DNA of 64,000 nt from Wyeomyia smithii. Lineage: Eukaryota > Arthropoda > Insecta > Diptera > Culicidae. The notes beneath the pieces were generated by a model. The model was not told where the DNA came from, searched no databases, and saw only the letters and a program-made list of their open reading frames with translations. The stretch covers positions 172,102,912 through 172,166,911 of the forward strand of contig NC_073696.1 in assembly GCF_029784165.1 (NCBI RefSeq). The letters run 5' to 3'. Made by a program: the position numbers and the translations under genes. Positions 45,401 through 58,278 of this stretch are shown in pieces (position 1 is the stretch's first letter; the number at the start of each line of letters is the position of its first letter).

Positions 45401-46115
45401 TGCGAGTTGAACCGTTAGTAATTGAAATAAGAATATGCAAATAGTCGCTACCGTGAGGATCGAGGATTACCTTCCATGTGCAATCCAACCGTAGCGACGT
45501 CGAACATGAGAATAGATCCAAAGCGCTTGGGCGCGCTGGAGGTTTCGGGATACGTGTCATTTCACCGTTGTTCAAAATAGTCATGTCGAAGTCATCGCAA
45601 AGGTTATAGATTAAAGAGGAGCGGTTATCATTGTAAGGGGATCCCCAAGCCACACCATGAGAGTTGAAGTCTTCCAAAATCAAACGTGGCGAGGGAAGAA
45701 GTTCTATTAAATCAAAGAGCAGCCGTTACCCAACCTGTGCTCTGGGAGGAATATATATTGAGGCAATACAAAGCTCTTTACCTTGTATTGTCATTTGACA
45801 TGCGACAACTTCGATGCCTGGAATCGAGGGGAGGTTAATACGATAGAAAGAATAGCACTTTTTAATCCCTAGAGGTACTCCTCCATATGGGGTGTCTCGA
45901 TCAAGGCGAATAATATTAAAATCATGGAAGTTAAGATCAATATTTGAAGTAAGCCAAGTTTCACAAAGGGAAAATACATCGCATTTGTTTTTATTTATCA
46001 AAACTTTAAATGAATCAATTTTTGGTAAAATACTTCTACAATTCCACTGTAAGACAGAGATAGGATCCTTCATATACGCAGATAAGTTAGGCATCGAAGG
46101 ATACAATCGCAGCAA
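42412..46115 (-). pseudogene. I-B ORF2: endonuclease, RT, RNase H polyprotein
   Basis: Same domain order as I-A. Breaks by comparison with I-A: CAA to TAA nonsense near 45725 (after IPPRAQVG); loss of two bases near 45030; frame change near 44170 (after GLPQGSCLSPLL); and TAT to TAA nonsense near 43091 inside RNase H (DHYFIFT). It keeps the RNase H catalytic Asp (TDSLSS at about 43070) that I-A has lost, and the endonuclease GDFN is EDFN here. Not functional. Confidence 0.88.
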
Positions 46116-46766
46116 GGAGGGGCCATTGGGCAGTCAACTGCTTCAAAAATGATCTAACTGTTGGGAGAAGTACTGTGAGGAAATTTTTATTTGGATCAGG
46201 TATATTGAAGTTTTCAAAAATCCAGTCCACGATGTTGGAAAAATTCACCAATCCAGAGTTTATTTGATTATCTGGGTGTGCAAAAGGAACAACTGGGGTT
46301 TTAGATGTTCCAGGAAGTGCTGGGAACTCCTTCTGGGACTTTAAATTTGCAAGCCCAGGAGGAGTTTGCTTCGTCTTTTCCGCAGCATTTTTAGATTTGT
46401 TCGTATTATTCATTCCATCTTGAGAAACCTTAGGTCCTTTCCTGGGAAGCTTAGGAGAGGAAAGATTTTTCCCCTTTCTAGACTCCCCAAGACAGGCAAA
46501 AGAAGTTCCCTCTAGTGGTTCGTCAGAGTCGGTTTCATCTGAAGCCAACAGATCAAAGGGGTTCGATGTTATGGTAGAAGTGGTCACGGTCTTCTTAAGA
46601 ATCTCAGCGTAAGAACGCTTTGAGCGCTCCTTAAGAGACCGTTTAATTTTATCTCTGCGTTGCATGTACACCGGGCATGCGGAAAGCTCATGCAGATTTT
46701 CCCCGCAGTGAATACACTTTTCAGCGCTTACACTGCAAGAATCTTCCGCATGAGTCTCCCCACACT
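46087..46766 (-). pseudogene. I-B ORF1, 3' portion
   Basis: Carries the last knuckles (CGETHAEDSCSV, CIHCGENLHELSAC), then RSLKERSKRSYAEIL and the proline-rich tail to ASFDA-type end, in one frame where I-A has a frameshift. It overlaps ORF2 by 29 bases as in I-A. The N-terminal half is in the gap. Confidence 0.82.
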
Positions 46767-47266
46767 NNNNNNNNNNNNNNNNNNNNNNNNNNNNNNNNNN
46801 NNNNNNNNNNNNNNNNNNNNNNNNNNNNNNNNNNNNNNNNNNNNNNNNNNNNNNNNNNNNNNNNNNNNNNNNNNNNNNNNNNNNNNNNNNNNNNNNNNNN
46901 NNNNNNNNNNNNNNNNNNNNNNNNNNNNNNNNNNNNNNNNNNNNNNNNNNNNNNNNNNNNNNNNNNNNNNNNNNNNNNNNNNNNNNNNNNNNNNNNNNNN
47001 NNNNNNNNNNNNNNNNNNNNNNNNNNNNNNNNNNNNNNNNNNNNNNNNNNNNNNNNNNNNNNNNNNNNNNNNNNNNNNNNNNNNNNNNNNNNNNNNNNNN
47101 NNNNNNNNNNNNNNNNNNNNNNNNNNNNNNNNNNNNNNNNNNNNNNNNNNNNNNNNNNNNNNNNNNNNNNNNNNNNNNNNNNNNNNNNNNNNNNNNNNNN
47201 NNNNNNNNNNNNNNNNNNNNNNNNNNNNNNNNNNNNNNNNNNNNNNNNNNNNNNNNNNNNNNNNNN
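46767..47266. other. Assembly gap, 500 N
   Basis: Run of exactly 500 N. The round length suggests a placeholder of unknown true size. Frames drawn through it are meaningless. Confidence 0.99.
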
Positions 47267-47705
47267 ATATAGTCTAGTTGCCCCATAAGGAACCATTCAA
47301 ATATTACATAACGCGGAATTTGGCAATTTTCAATAACCACTCACCCCCACGTAACGCAATTTTACATGTTGACACACGCAAAGTAACGCTTCGCTGAATA
47401 CCCCCCATCCCTGAGCGCGTTATGTATTGTATGAATGATCCCTAAGCCCCTATTGAATTGTTTTGCAATCGGACTATTACTTTGCCTGTTATGTTTAAAA
47501 ATGTGAAATCCAGCTATGAAAAGGAACATATTCCGAAGACTACTTGAGCTCACTCACTTTTCTCAGAGATGGCTGACCCGATTTCCACAAATCTAGTGTC
47601 AAACGATAAGTCTAGCTGCCTCATAACACCCTATTGAATTTTACTGTAATCGAACTTAACTTCGTCTGTAATGTACCGAAATGTGAAAATCAAGAAACAT
47701 CATTA
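47267..47705. repeat. Interspersed repeat with CTCACTCACTTTTCTCAGAG, copy 2
   Basis: Two tandem-like segments of the family (CCATAA..CCCTATTGAATT at 47281/47446 and CTCATAACACCCTATTGAATT at 47620), interrupted by a MITE at 47289-47442 and ended by the Jockey-2 insertion. The same repeat resumes at 60527. Confidence 0.75.
47289..47442. mobile_element. 154-bp MITE with TAA duplication
   Basis: Ends GGAACCATTCAAATATTACA and inverse of TGTATTGTATGAATGATCCC, flanked by TAA (47286-47288, 47443-47445). Related ends occur at 63731. TAA suggests PIF/Harbinger type (inference). Confidence 0.75.
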
Positions 47706-49797
47706 CAAACATCGTGCTCTTCCCCATCTTGAGACGAAAGTTATTGAAACGTTGGAAATTGAAGTTCAAACTGAACTTGGGATTTTATTCATTGCCGCAG
47801 CATATTTACCATTTCAAAGCACACGCGAGCACAAAAATTATTTTAAAGGTGATTTACAAAAACTCACCAGAAATCGTTCGAAATTTTTTATAATCGGCGA
47901 TTTTAACGCTAAACATCGATCATGGAATAATTCTCAAAGTAATTCCAATGGCAAAATTTTATTCAATGATTGTTCTTCAGGATACTATTCTATTTTGTCT
48001 CCGAATAGTCCTACATGCTTTTCTTCTGTAAGAAACCCTTCAACAATTGATTTGGTGCTAACAGATCAAAGTCATGTATGTAGTGATTTGATCACACATG
48101 CTGACTTTGATTCTGACCATCTTCCAATAACTTTTTCTTTATCACATGAATCAGTTTTAAACCCTATGAGCTCTGTTTTTAATTATAACAAGGCTAATTG
48201 GGAAAGATACAAAACTCATATTGAGAGAAATTTCAATAATGAGCTTGATTTGCAAAACGAAGTGAATATTGATTCCGCTTTGGAAGCATTAAAATGTGCA
48301 ATTGTTGATGCCAGGAATTATTCTGTTCCAAAGGCTCAAGTGAAATTGGATTCACCAATAATTGACGAAAATCTTCAACTTCTAATTCGTTTGAAAAATG
48401 TCCGCAGACGTCAATATCAACGTTCTCGTGACCCTGTTTTCAAAACTATTTATAAAGATTTACAGAAAGAGATTAAACATAGATTTACTCTTCTGAGAAA
48501 TCAAAATTTTCAGACTAAAGTTGAAAAATTGAAACCATATTCAAAACCCTTTTGGAAGCTGTCGAAAATTCTTAAGAAACCTTCAAAGCCTATTCAAGTT
48601 TTAAAATATGGTGAACGTTTTCTTGTATGCAATGAACAAAAGGCTCAAAGACTTGCTCAGCAGTTTGAGAATGTTCGTAACTAAAATTTGAATTTTGTGA
48701 GTCCAATTGAAAATGAAGTCACACGTCAATTTGATTTAATTTCTTCCCAGAATTTTTTACCTGCAGAAATAATTGAAACTAACTTGAATGATATTAAATC
48801 AATTATTAAAAATTTCAAAAATATGAAAGCACCTGGTGACGATGAAATCTTTAATATACTAATCAAACATCTCCCTGAGAGCACAATGGAATTTTTAGTG
48901 AAAATTTTCAATTGCTGCTTCAAAATTGCATATTTTCCCAAATTATGGAAAAATGCAAAAATTACTCCAATTTTAAAACCGGATAAGAACCCAGTTGAAG
49001 TTTTAAGTTATCGACCGATCAGTTTGCTTTCTTCAATAAGTAAACTGATTGAGAGAATTTTTCTTAACCGAATGATGTCACACATCAACGAAAATTCAAT
49101 TTTTGCAAATGAACAGTTTGGATTTCGCCATGGGCATTCCACAACTCATCAATTGCTCAGAGTTACTAATATGATACGAGCTAACAAATCTGAAGGTTAT
49201 TCCACTGGAGCTGCTCTATTAGACATAGAAAAAGCATTCGACAGTGTTTGGCATAAAGGTTTAATTGCGAAATCGCAAACTTTTAATTTTTCAATTTTCC
49301 TAATCAAAATTTTGAAAAATTATCTTACTGATCGAACTCTGCAGGTTGTCTATCAGAATTCAAAATCTGATAGATTTCCTGTCAGAGCAGGTGTGCCTCA
49401 AGGTTCTGTCTATAACATATTCACTTCAGATCTTCCTGATTTGCCTCCAGAATGCACAAAGTCATTGTTCTGCGATGACATTTCCGTAAAAGGAAAAAGC
49501 CTTCGTGTCATATGCAGTCGATTGCAGAAAAGTTTAGATATTTTTTCTTCCTACTTGCAAAAGTGGAAAATCTCTCCCAATGCTTCTAAAACTAAAATTT
49601 TTCATCATAAGCCTAGGGCTTCTTTCCTCAAGCCAAACAATAATCACGTTGTCAAGATAAATGGGGTTATTTTAAGTTGGTCTGACAAGGTTAAGTACTT
49701 GGGACTAATTTACGATAAAAAACTTATTTTCAAAGAGCACATTGAGAGTATACAAGCTAAGTGCATCAAATATACGAGATGTTTATATCCTCTCATT
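47706..49797 (+). pseudogene. Jockey-2 ORF2: endonuclease (partial) and RT
   Basis: Endonuclease part KHRALPHLETKV, FFIIGDFNAKHRSW, TIDLVLTDQ, DSDHLPITFS. A TAA at 48682-48684 interrupts the linker. RT part APGDDEIFNILIK, SYRPISLLSSISKLIERI, LLDIEKAFDSVWHKGL, RAGVPQGSVYN (about four residues missing compared with the usual PQGSVLGPILYN) and FCDDISVKGK in place of the normal FADDT box. Gypsy-2 interrupts after LYPLIN. Dead. Confidence 0.9.
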
Positions 49798-49801
49798 AAC
49801 A
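49798..49801. repeat. Gypsy-2 target duplication, left (AACA)
   Basis: AACA here and at 59981-59984. Joining the flanks restores the Jockey RT frame (PLIN|RNSK). Confidence 0.85.
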
Positions 49802-50646
49802 TGTAACCTGTACGGTTGCAATTTTAGCATCGAGTGGAAAATTTACCTAATTTTGTGTAATGCCACTCGAGCGTGTACGCGTAAAAGTAACCCTCATTTT
49901 GGGTACCGCTGCGAGAGAGTGTATATGTGAAAATTACCCGCACTTGAACACCCCCGCAGCAGCGTGTACCCAACATGACAACTGTCACCACTTGCGCTGA
50001 ATATCGTTCACATAAGTTTGTTTATTTTTGTTTAAATTCGTTCGTTTTTTCGTTTGTGAACGATATTGTCGCGTTAGATAGGTTCGATAATTCTTATGTC
50101 ATGTTTGTAGATAAATTGTTAGGGTTAGATAGGCCGGTATTTTCCTCTAGCTGCGAAAAAGTGGTGCTGAATCCAGTCTCGGCGGGTATGTTGTGGTCGG
50201 CAGCCATCGCGGGATGATGAGTTTAGCCTCGATCGTGATCAAGCACACACGCGTCATTTTTTTTTGTCCGGTTCAAGTGCGCGTTTTAACTGTTGGTTGT
50301 TTACAGTTTGTGTGTAGTGAAAGCGAAGGTTGTTCCGCTTTGCAACGAAGGTTGTTCCGTTGTGTCACGATCGAGTGCGCGAGTTTCGGTGTTTACTTGC
50401 TCGCCGGATTGGCAGTGTTCGCTACCCCGGCTAATCGTCAAGGAGGAAAAAACACCGCCCGCCGACGACTGCTGCAGGAGCAGCTTGGAAGCAACACCAG
50501 ACGACCACAATTGGAAAACTTCACCACCGCAGCTAGAGGAAGGACGAATAAACGCGATAAGTCTTTCTGTTTTATTTATTCGTTTGTTTGGTTTTTGTTC
50601 TTGCATTCTAGCAAGAATCTGAAAGTGCATAGGGGTACAACTAATA
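49802..50646 (+). repeat. Gypsy-2 5' LTR
   Basis: 845 bp starting TGTAACCTGTACGGTTGCAA and ending GGGGTACAACTAATA. Matched by 58279-59980 after removal of the MITE, with a diverged 3' part (50230-50646 versus 59445-59980). Confidence 0.88.
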
Positions 50647-50648
50647 AT

Positions 50649-50663
50649 TGGCGCACAGCCAAA
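50649..50663 (+). other. Gypsy-2 primer binding site
   Basis: TGGCGCACAGCCAAA two bases after the LTR, the same spacing as in Gypsy-1. Only the first six bases match the Gypsy-1 site, so the primer tRNA may differ or the site has decayed. Confidence 0.55.
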
Positions 50664-51125
50664 TACCACACTGAAAAAAATATTTTTCATAGGAAAATTT
50701 TTTTTTTTTTTGAGTGTGGGGTACCTCTATCAAAAATCGGATTTTTGCTAGAATTTTTGTTACGCAAGTGGTGAGGTTTCTTCCGCAATATTGTTCGCGG
50801 TCGTATTGTTTATTTATTTATTATTGTTATTTATATAATTTATTAAATATTTATTGTATATATTTATTTATTTTTGTTTTCCGAATCGGTGGGTTTGCGT
50901 TGGTTTTGGTTGAACTGCCGAGTTGTAGAAAGCTTGAGTCTTTCCCAGTCAAGGTGGTTGCCAACCCTAAAATTTTAATCCGATTCGAAACATTTTTTTA
51001 ATTCAGCTCAAATTCCTGAAATATAAGGGAATCGTTAGTGGGCGGAAAAAATAATACAAAGTTTCATACCGTGTCAATACTTCATGCTGTGTGCTTTTGA
51101 GTTCTTTTCCAAGAACATTGAGAAA
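50664..51125 (+). other. Gypsy-2 leader
   Basis: Non-coding, AT-rich, including a TTTATTTA-rich stretch at 50805-50875. No gene. Confidence 0.55.
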
Positions 51126-53200
51126 ATGGCAATGATGGTTGAAGAGCTCAACAGAGCTTATTGGTTGATGCGGGTTGACCATTTGCATTTCGACGAACTA
51201 GATTTTGAGTTGAGCTCGCGGAATGTTGTCGTCTCGGCTGATTCGGATCCATCTGGGGTTCAGCGGCAGCGTCGTTTACGGGGATTGTTGGCCGAAGAAC
51301 GGTCGTCTCCGGTGGAACACTTGCGCGTGTTTCATGGGGATGCTGCGGAAGAAATGGAGATCTGCCTTAGGAAGTTGAGTTCCATTAAGGAAGATCTCCG
51401 TTATAGATGCCCAAACAAGGAGGCCTGCCGAACAAGGTTACTCCATCTGGGGTCTAGACTTCAGATAATCCACAAATACACAGCAGGGGAGGTCAACCAG
51501 GAAATTTTGGGTTTGTTGGCGGAAGTTGCTGCTACATATCAAAAACATTTTGATTTGTCGGCAGTGCTTCCTCCAATTGAAAATGCTGGGGGAGGTGGAG
51601 CAGGTTTGGGAGATTTGCTGGGCACGATCGTGCCACCAACACAAACGGCACCCATTTCCCCGCAAAGTGTAGGATCTGGTCCGCTTGTAGGAGAAGATGT
51701 TGGTACTGTCTTGAGCGAGTTAAGGGACGAGATTCGACTTTTACGTCAGTAATCAGGATAGAGCTCAGGCGGCTGAGAGGTCTGATAGTCTTTTGGAAGC
51801 TACTCAGACGCTAATGGGCGGGATTGCTTCACTGAACACGATTGCTTCAGTTTTAAGAAAGACGGTTCAAGAAGTTGTCTCACTTCGTGAATCCGTCAGT
51901 GAACCTAGGGCGCTGGTACATTCTAAACCAGCTGGCGTTCCCGAGATTGATCTGCAGACCGATCTGGACGAAAGACGTGAGACGGACCAAATCGAAGAGC
52001 CAGAAGAACCAAATTAACCAAACCGTGGTGGAAAAGTTACTCCTGGACTTTCTGAAAGATCGATGTCCGTCGCTTCCGATTGAGAACACGAAACCAGCTT
52101 TACCAGTTATTCAGTCGCAGGCCCCACAACACAATGTGAATGGTAGGTCAAGCCCGACAGGTGGGCGTTTTCCTTTGCCCAATCATACGGGTAATGAAAT
52201 ACCATCCTGCTCGGGGTATCATTACAATCGTCGACCACAGCGTGTTTCCGATTGGAAAATCGAGAAATACGCTGGGACAGATGATGGGCTAGGACTGAAT
52301 GAATTTCTGGACTCCGTAGAAAATTATGCTCAGTGCGAGCAAATTTCAGAGGAGGAGCTGTTCAATTCTGCAATGCACCTACTCACTGACAATGCTCTTA
52401 CTTGGTATCGGGCTATGAGATCGCAGAACAGGCTTTACAACTGGAACCATTTGGATGTGAGCTTAAGGCAAATTTCGTTCATCCGGAACTTGACGCCGCT
52501 CTCAAATCAAAGGTTACCCAGCGCCTGCAGATGCGAAACGAGTGTTTCCTGGATTATTTCCAGGAAATGGAAAAAATATTTCGTGCTATGACGGTTCCCA
52601 TGACACCGAGCGAAAAACTCGACGTGCTCAAGCGGAACCTCAGGCCGGACTATAAGCAAGTTTTAATTTCAAAGCCAGTGAGTACGCTTGCAGAATTGAT
52701 GACTCTAGGTAAATCGATTGATGCGTACAAAACACCGAATTACCGAAAAGTGTTCGGTTCTCAAAAGGAAGTCGCTGCTTATTCGGTAAATCCACCAATT
52801 GACACCTCGAAAAAGGACCAACCAAACAGAAAGGGAGGTGGTTCGAGTAACAGCCATGTTGAAACCAAAATATTTTGGAGCAAAAACTTCCAAAAGGATA
52901 GTTTGGCTTCCAAAACGCCGTCTGAAAACACGAAGAAAAAGCCAGGTGTTCAGACGGAAAAGAATCTTGTCGAGAGAAATTCGAAACCGGAATCCAAACA
53001 AAAGCCGGTGATTTGTCTCGACTATCTGGTGGAACAGCATCGACCTCCTAGTCTCTGAGTCTGTTACAACTGCGGTGGTACTGGACACGAGCATGAGGCG
53101 TGCAGAAATCCAAGACGAGTCTTCTGTATTTTGTGTGGATTCAAGGGTTTCGATGTCTCTCGCTGTCCCTACTGCTTAAAAAACGGGATTCGTACTAACT
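51126..53200 (+). pseudogene. Gypsy-2 gag-like polyprotein
   Basis: The probable start MAMMVEELNRAYW lies at 51126. The first frame runs to 51752 (RRLRGLLAEE, RYRCPNKEACRTRLLHLG). Later frames 51793-52017, 51875-52591 and 52402-53058 hold the gag domain (LNEFLDSVENYA, LFNSAMHLLTDNALTWYRAM) and a Lys-rich linker. A TGA (53056-53058) precedes the knuckles CYNCGGTGHEHEAC and CILCGFKGFDVSRCPYC, ending near 53200. It has several frameshifts. Confidence 0.82.
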
Positions 53201-53222
53201 AAAGTCGCAGTTTTGTAAGGAT

Positions 53223-56200
53223 GTGCGCCCCATAGAAAGCCTAAAATTAGACCCCCAAATTTACAACAGTTTTCGACCAGCTCATGATGATGATTATCGT
53301 GATCCGTTTTTTGTTGAAACCATCATCCTTGATGATCCGTCCGATAATCGTCCTTCCGTTTTTGTCGCAGTATATGGCCATTCCTTCAAGGCCGAAAATG
53401 TACCGAAAATTTTCCAAAAGTCCATTGAAAGGTTTGGAAAGGCCAGTTGAACTTCGTTCAGCAAATGGACAGACCTTACCGATCCTTGGACAAATATATC
53501 TTCCGTACACTTTCCAAAACAAGACAAAGGTTATTTGCACCCTTGTAGTGGAGCAATTAACAGTTTCTTCAATACTCGGTATGGACTTTTGGCGCGCCTT
53601 TGGAATAACACCCGAGTTGCAAACTTGTGCTCTGTTGAACTTAGGTTCGGAACGGGACGAAGAAGTAGAGATTGATGCTCCGAGTGAGTCTATACTTACT
53701 CCGGAACAGATGGCCTGTATCGAACAGGTTACGACCTGTTCTCAGGCTGTAGTGCCCGGAAAATTGAATACGACCTCGCTAACAGAGCACAGGATCGTAA
53801 TTAAGGAAGAATTTCAAAGTGCCGCGCCTGTTTGTCGATATCCTTATAAAATGAGCCCAAGAAAACTGTCTAAAGTCTGGGAAGAAGTCGACCGTTGGCG
53901 TTCTATGGGTATTATTGAAGAGTCAGATTCCGATTGGTCTTTGAATATTGTCGAAGTGACCAAACCAGACGACTCTATTCGGCTTTGTCTAGATGCCCGG
54001 CCTCTTAATGAGCGTACAGTACGTGATGCATACCCTCTGCCACATCCCGGGCGCATTTTAGGAAGCCTGCCTAAAGCCAAGTACCTGTCTACTATAGACT
54101 TAAAGGAGGCTTTTCTCCAGGTTCCTTCGGCTAAGGGCAGTCTTTACTGCTTTCAGTGTGCCCGGCAGGGGTATGTTCCAATTTACTCGTCTACCCTTCG
54201 GTCTTGTTAACAGCCCTGCCACTTTGGCACGTTTGATGGACCAGGTGTTAGGACGAGGAAAGCTGGAACCGTACGTCTTCGTTTACCTCGATGATATCAT
54301 CGTGGTAAGCGAAACGTTCGAGCATCACCTACAATTACTCAAAGAGGTGGCCCAATGTCTAGCCAAAGCCAATCTGACGATAAACCTGGCTAAATCCCGT
54401 TTTGGGGTTCCAGAGTTAAAATTTCTTGGCTATTTGTTGAATCAGGAAGGTCTGAAGGTCAATCCTGACAAAATTCAGCCGATACTCGATTACGAGCGGC
54501 CGGTGACGGTTACCAAACTGCGCCGATTTCTTGGAGTGTGCGGTTACTACCGGCGTTTCATTGATCGGTTTAGTGAGGTAACCCCACCATTGACGGACCT
54601 CTTGAAAACAAAGACCAAGAGTATTGGCTGGAACTCCGAAGCAGAACTCGCGTTCCTGAAGGTAAAGGAACTTTTAGTCACTCCTCCAGGGCTTGTCCCG
54701 CCAGATTTTTCGAAGGAATTTATTCTGCAGACAGATGCCAGTGACACTGCTGTCGCGGCTGTTCTGGTGCAACAACATCTAGAGGGGGAAAAAGTGGTAG
54801 CTTATTTTTCACATAAGCTAACCACTCCCCAACGGAATTATCACAGCACCGAAAAGGAAGATCTGGCGGTGATTATGGCGGTTGAACACTTCCGAGGTTA
54901 CTTGGAAGGTTATCATTTTCGACTTGTCACTGATTCATCAGCCATTACCTGGATACTGAAGACCAAATGGAAAACCAGTTCGCGCCTGAGTCGGTGGAGT
55001 TTGGAACTACAACTCTACGACATGTCCATTGAACACCGGAAAGGTAAGGACAATGTCGTTCCGGATGCCTTATCCCGGGCTGTAGCAGCCATTTCGGCAT
55101 TGTCCACTTCAGACTAGTATTGTTCCATGAAGTCTAAAGTTTCAGATAATCCTGATGATTACCCTGACTTTAAAGTTGAAGATGGTAAACTTTTCAAATA
55201 CGTGGCCTCGAAAAGTGTACCATTCGACTCTCGGTTTAGTTGAAAATTGGTCCTAACCCCCGAGTGTCGAGAAGAAATCGTGCAGCTTACTCACGATGAA
55301 TTGCTTCATGTGGGATACGATAAAACGATTCACGAGGTTCAAAAACGCTATTTTTGGCCTCGTATGGGACCAGAAGTTCGCGAATATATTCGCCAATGTG
55401 GGACCTGCAAAGAGATGAAAGCACCATTCACCTCAGTCCAACCCGAAATGGGTCAGTCACGCACAACCGGTGCACCGTGGCAGATGATTTCGGTGGACTA
55501 CATAGGCCTACTTCCTCGAAGCAAACGGGGCAATCAACACTTGCTAGTCGTCCTCGACGTCTTCAGCAAGTACGTAATGTTGACCCCCGTTCGCAAAATT
55601 TGCAGCGCCTCACTTTGTGCGGTCCTACGCGAACAATGGTTCAACCGCCATGGAAGTCCGGAAATCATGTTGAGCGATAATGGTTCGAAGTTCATCTCCA
55701 GAGAATTCAGCCGATTCCTAAAAGAAACAAATGTTACACATTGGCTGAATTCGAGATATCATTCGCAGGCTAACCCGGTGGAACGAACGAATCGTTCTAT
55801 AAATACGGCAATTCGCGCGTACGCCCGCACGGACCAGCGCAACTGGGATGCCCGCATTTCTGATGTGGAGCGCATCTTAAATACTACGGTTCATTCTTCT
55901 ACCGGGTTTAGTCCTCATTTCGTCATCCATGGTTGCGAAATGGCATCAGGAGATGACTACTCCAGGATTTCCGGGGAGGGTGATCTGAAATCAAGACAAG
56001 ACCAATTAGAGACAATCCGGGGTATTGTGGTTAAAAATCTTAGTAAGGCCTCAGAGGGTGCTCGACAGCAATACAACGGGCGACATCGCAAATTTGCGAA
56101 CCCATTCGTAGTCGGTCAAATTGTTTACCGACAAAACATGAAGTTGTCGAACGCTCTCGAGCTTTATAACGCTAAAATTGGACCACAATACTTACCGGCG

Positions 56201-56299
56201 AAAGTTCTCGCCAAAAAGGGGTCTTCGTCTTACGAGCTGGTTGATCCTACCGGGAAAAATCTGGGTATTTGGCCAGCAAATCTTCTCAAACCAGCATAA
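53223..56299 (+). pseudogene. Gypsy-2 pol: protease, RT, RNase H, integrase
   Basis: Protease start (DDDYRDPFFVETI) then a frameshift with loss of the active-site segment; the flap SSILGMDFWRAFGI remains. RT: PGKLNTTSLTEHR, RLCLDARPLNERT, a frame change near 54165-54200, RLPFGLVNSPATL, VYLDDIIVVSE (catalytic). RNase H: LQTDASDTAVAAVLVQ, DSSAITWIL, HRKGKDNVVPDALSRA. Stops at 55115 and about 55242 separate RNase H from integrase (55247-56299): zinc-binding H..H..CGTC, catalytic VDYIG, LSDNGSKF and NPVERTNRS keep the D, D, E triad. Not functional as a unit. Confidence 0.9.
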
Positions 56300-58278
56300 A
56301 CTGGTACAATTTTGTACCGGCGGCCTGCCTTTAAACGGATTGTTCATTTGGGAACATTTCAAAGGCGACCGCCGGATTACATTTGGACTGTCGGTCCATT
56401 TATGCGTTGCTCTACCTTCTTCTAGTGAATAGCAAAATGGGAGACTTACACTGCTGTTAGAAGGTTCTTCATTACCTTTGTTAAAATCTTGCGTGCTTTG
56501 CACTGGTGGCGAAGTAATAAATTATTCCGCTGAAGTTTTGCTTTTTGTTCCAAAAGCAGTCGTGATGGTGTAAATTTTAATTTTTGCCGGAATAGAATTC
56601 CGCGCCTTTGGAAAAAAAACCCACGCACTGGCACTTGGAAACAGAAGGCAAACAACCGAAAACCCATCACTTCGCCTTGTTCGGTGCCATTGATTTGGTT
56701 TTCACCAGAGGGAATTCACTGCTGTCAAATTCCATATATGTGTGCGTTATCGCAGATCAACTCTGGTCCATGACGTTTGTTGGTCCATGATGTTTGTAAC
56801 TATGAACAATAATGGGGGAAAAAGGGGAAAAATATCACTACACAACACATTCATGAAAGTTTTCCGCGGTTTCTCGCGTTTTGATAAAAATCGTTCCAAT
56901 TCTATAATATTTCACATCGATCAATTTCATGACTAAAAAGAACAAAAACCAAAACAAACGCCATGTTGCCGAATATGTTGGTTACACGATGTTTGACAGA
57001 TAGATCCCCCCTGGTTTTCACCCCTCTTCAGCGGGGACTTTTTACAAATTTTTGCCTTGTTTGGGCGTTTATTCTTTGCACAAAACACTTTTCCCCTCTT
57101 CTATGGGGATAAACACGCACGCGCAACGTATTTTCGCCGCGAGAAACCGTCGCGATAAGCCAAAATCGCGAAAACCGGAATGTGAACGGCGAGTTTCCAT
57201 TCCGGTTTGTTTACATAAAATATTCATTGATCATTCCGCATAGGAATGACGTCATCGCCGGTTGACGTCTCCAAACGATGCCGTGCTGCCAGAAACGATA
57301 AGATGGATTCGGATTAGAAACTGATCGTTTGTGGTAAGGCAATGTAATGTATGTACGGTGTGGCAGAATGTGGATATGTATGAATGTGCGTCATCGGAAC
57401 CGAATGTTGTGTATTCGGAGTCTTGCATAATACTGGGGTTTCAGATTTTAACCACCAGGGTGATAAAATTGAATTCCTTAGGGAATATTTTTATTATTTA
57501 CCGCATTATGCGAGAGACATTCCTTGGTCCCTCTCAAACGTCTCAGTATGGGAGATGCTTTTGAGATGAACAGGGACAGAAAGACATGGTCCAGAATGTT
57601 GACGATGACGTGGGCTGGGTGCCAGACGGAGTGCGTGAATGTATGATTGGATATGCATGAGTGAGTGAATAAAAGTTGGTGTGGTTGAATGAGTAGCAAT
57701 GTTCTAGAGTTAATTCAAGATGTGAGTCGAATTGCAAATGGCGATTGGAATGAAAGGATATGTTTGAAAGAGAAAATAGAATGAGTGGTTCGGAAATTAA
57801 CTTTAGCTCAGGTATCGAGTGTTGGCACCGTAAGAACACGCGAGTTGGACAGTCGATAAAAAAAACCGACAACCGTTCCCCTGCAAGTCAGAACCGTACA
57901 AAACTAGTACTGGGACTTGCAGTATTTTGGGAAGATGAGTTGTCTTGAAGAATGGATTAGAATTGGATTTCAAGTTCAGGCCTTGATTGGGTCAGATGAT
58001 AGCTGACTGCTTCTCGCTTTGCGAATGCTTTCAGAATTGCACTTCACACCAAGACCAAACAATTTCAACGATTCGGAGCTCCGGTCGATTAGTTTTTGGA
58101 ATTGTTTATTTGTAAATTACGGAAGGAATAATAGGGATAGCAGATTTTGTACATATTTATTTATTTATTTGTTTATTTATTTATTTATTCATTCTCCGTT
58201 TATTATTGTTATCGGTGTTAGGTGTTAGGTTAGTAAAAAAAATATTGTCAATTTTTTTCCACTCGGTGTGGGCGAGAT
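56300..58278 (+). other. Gypsy-2 3' UTR and polypurine region
   Basis: No env gene. The open frames here are short and unrelated to retroviral proteins. It ends CTCGGTGTGGGCGAGAT (58262-58278), the same 17 bases as in Gypsy-1, immediately before the 3' LTR. TTTATTTA repeats lie at 58155-58190. Confidence 0.7.

Noticed and set aside
46087..47340. Long frames running across the 500-N gap
   Set aside because: Codons of N carry no information; only the known flank (46087-46766) is real I-B ORF1.
56300..58278. env gene in Gypsy-2
   Set aside because: No long frame, signal peptide or membrane segment; several stops in all frames.
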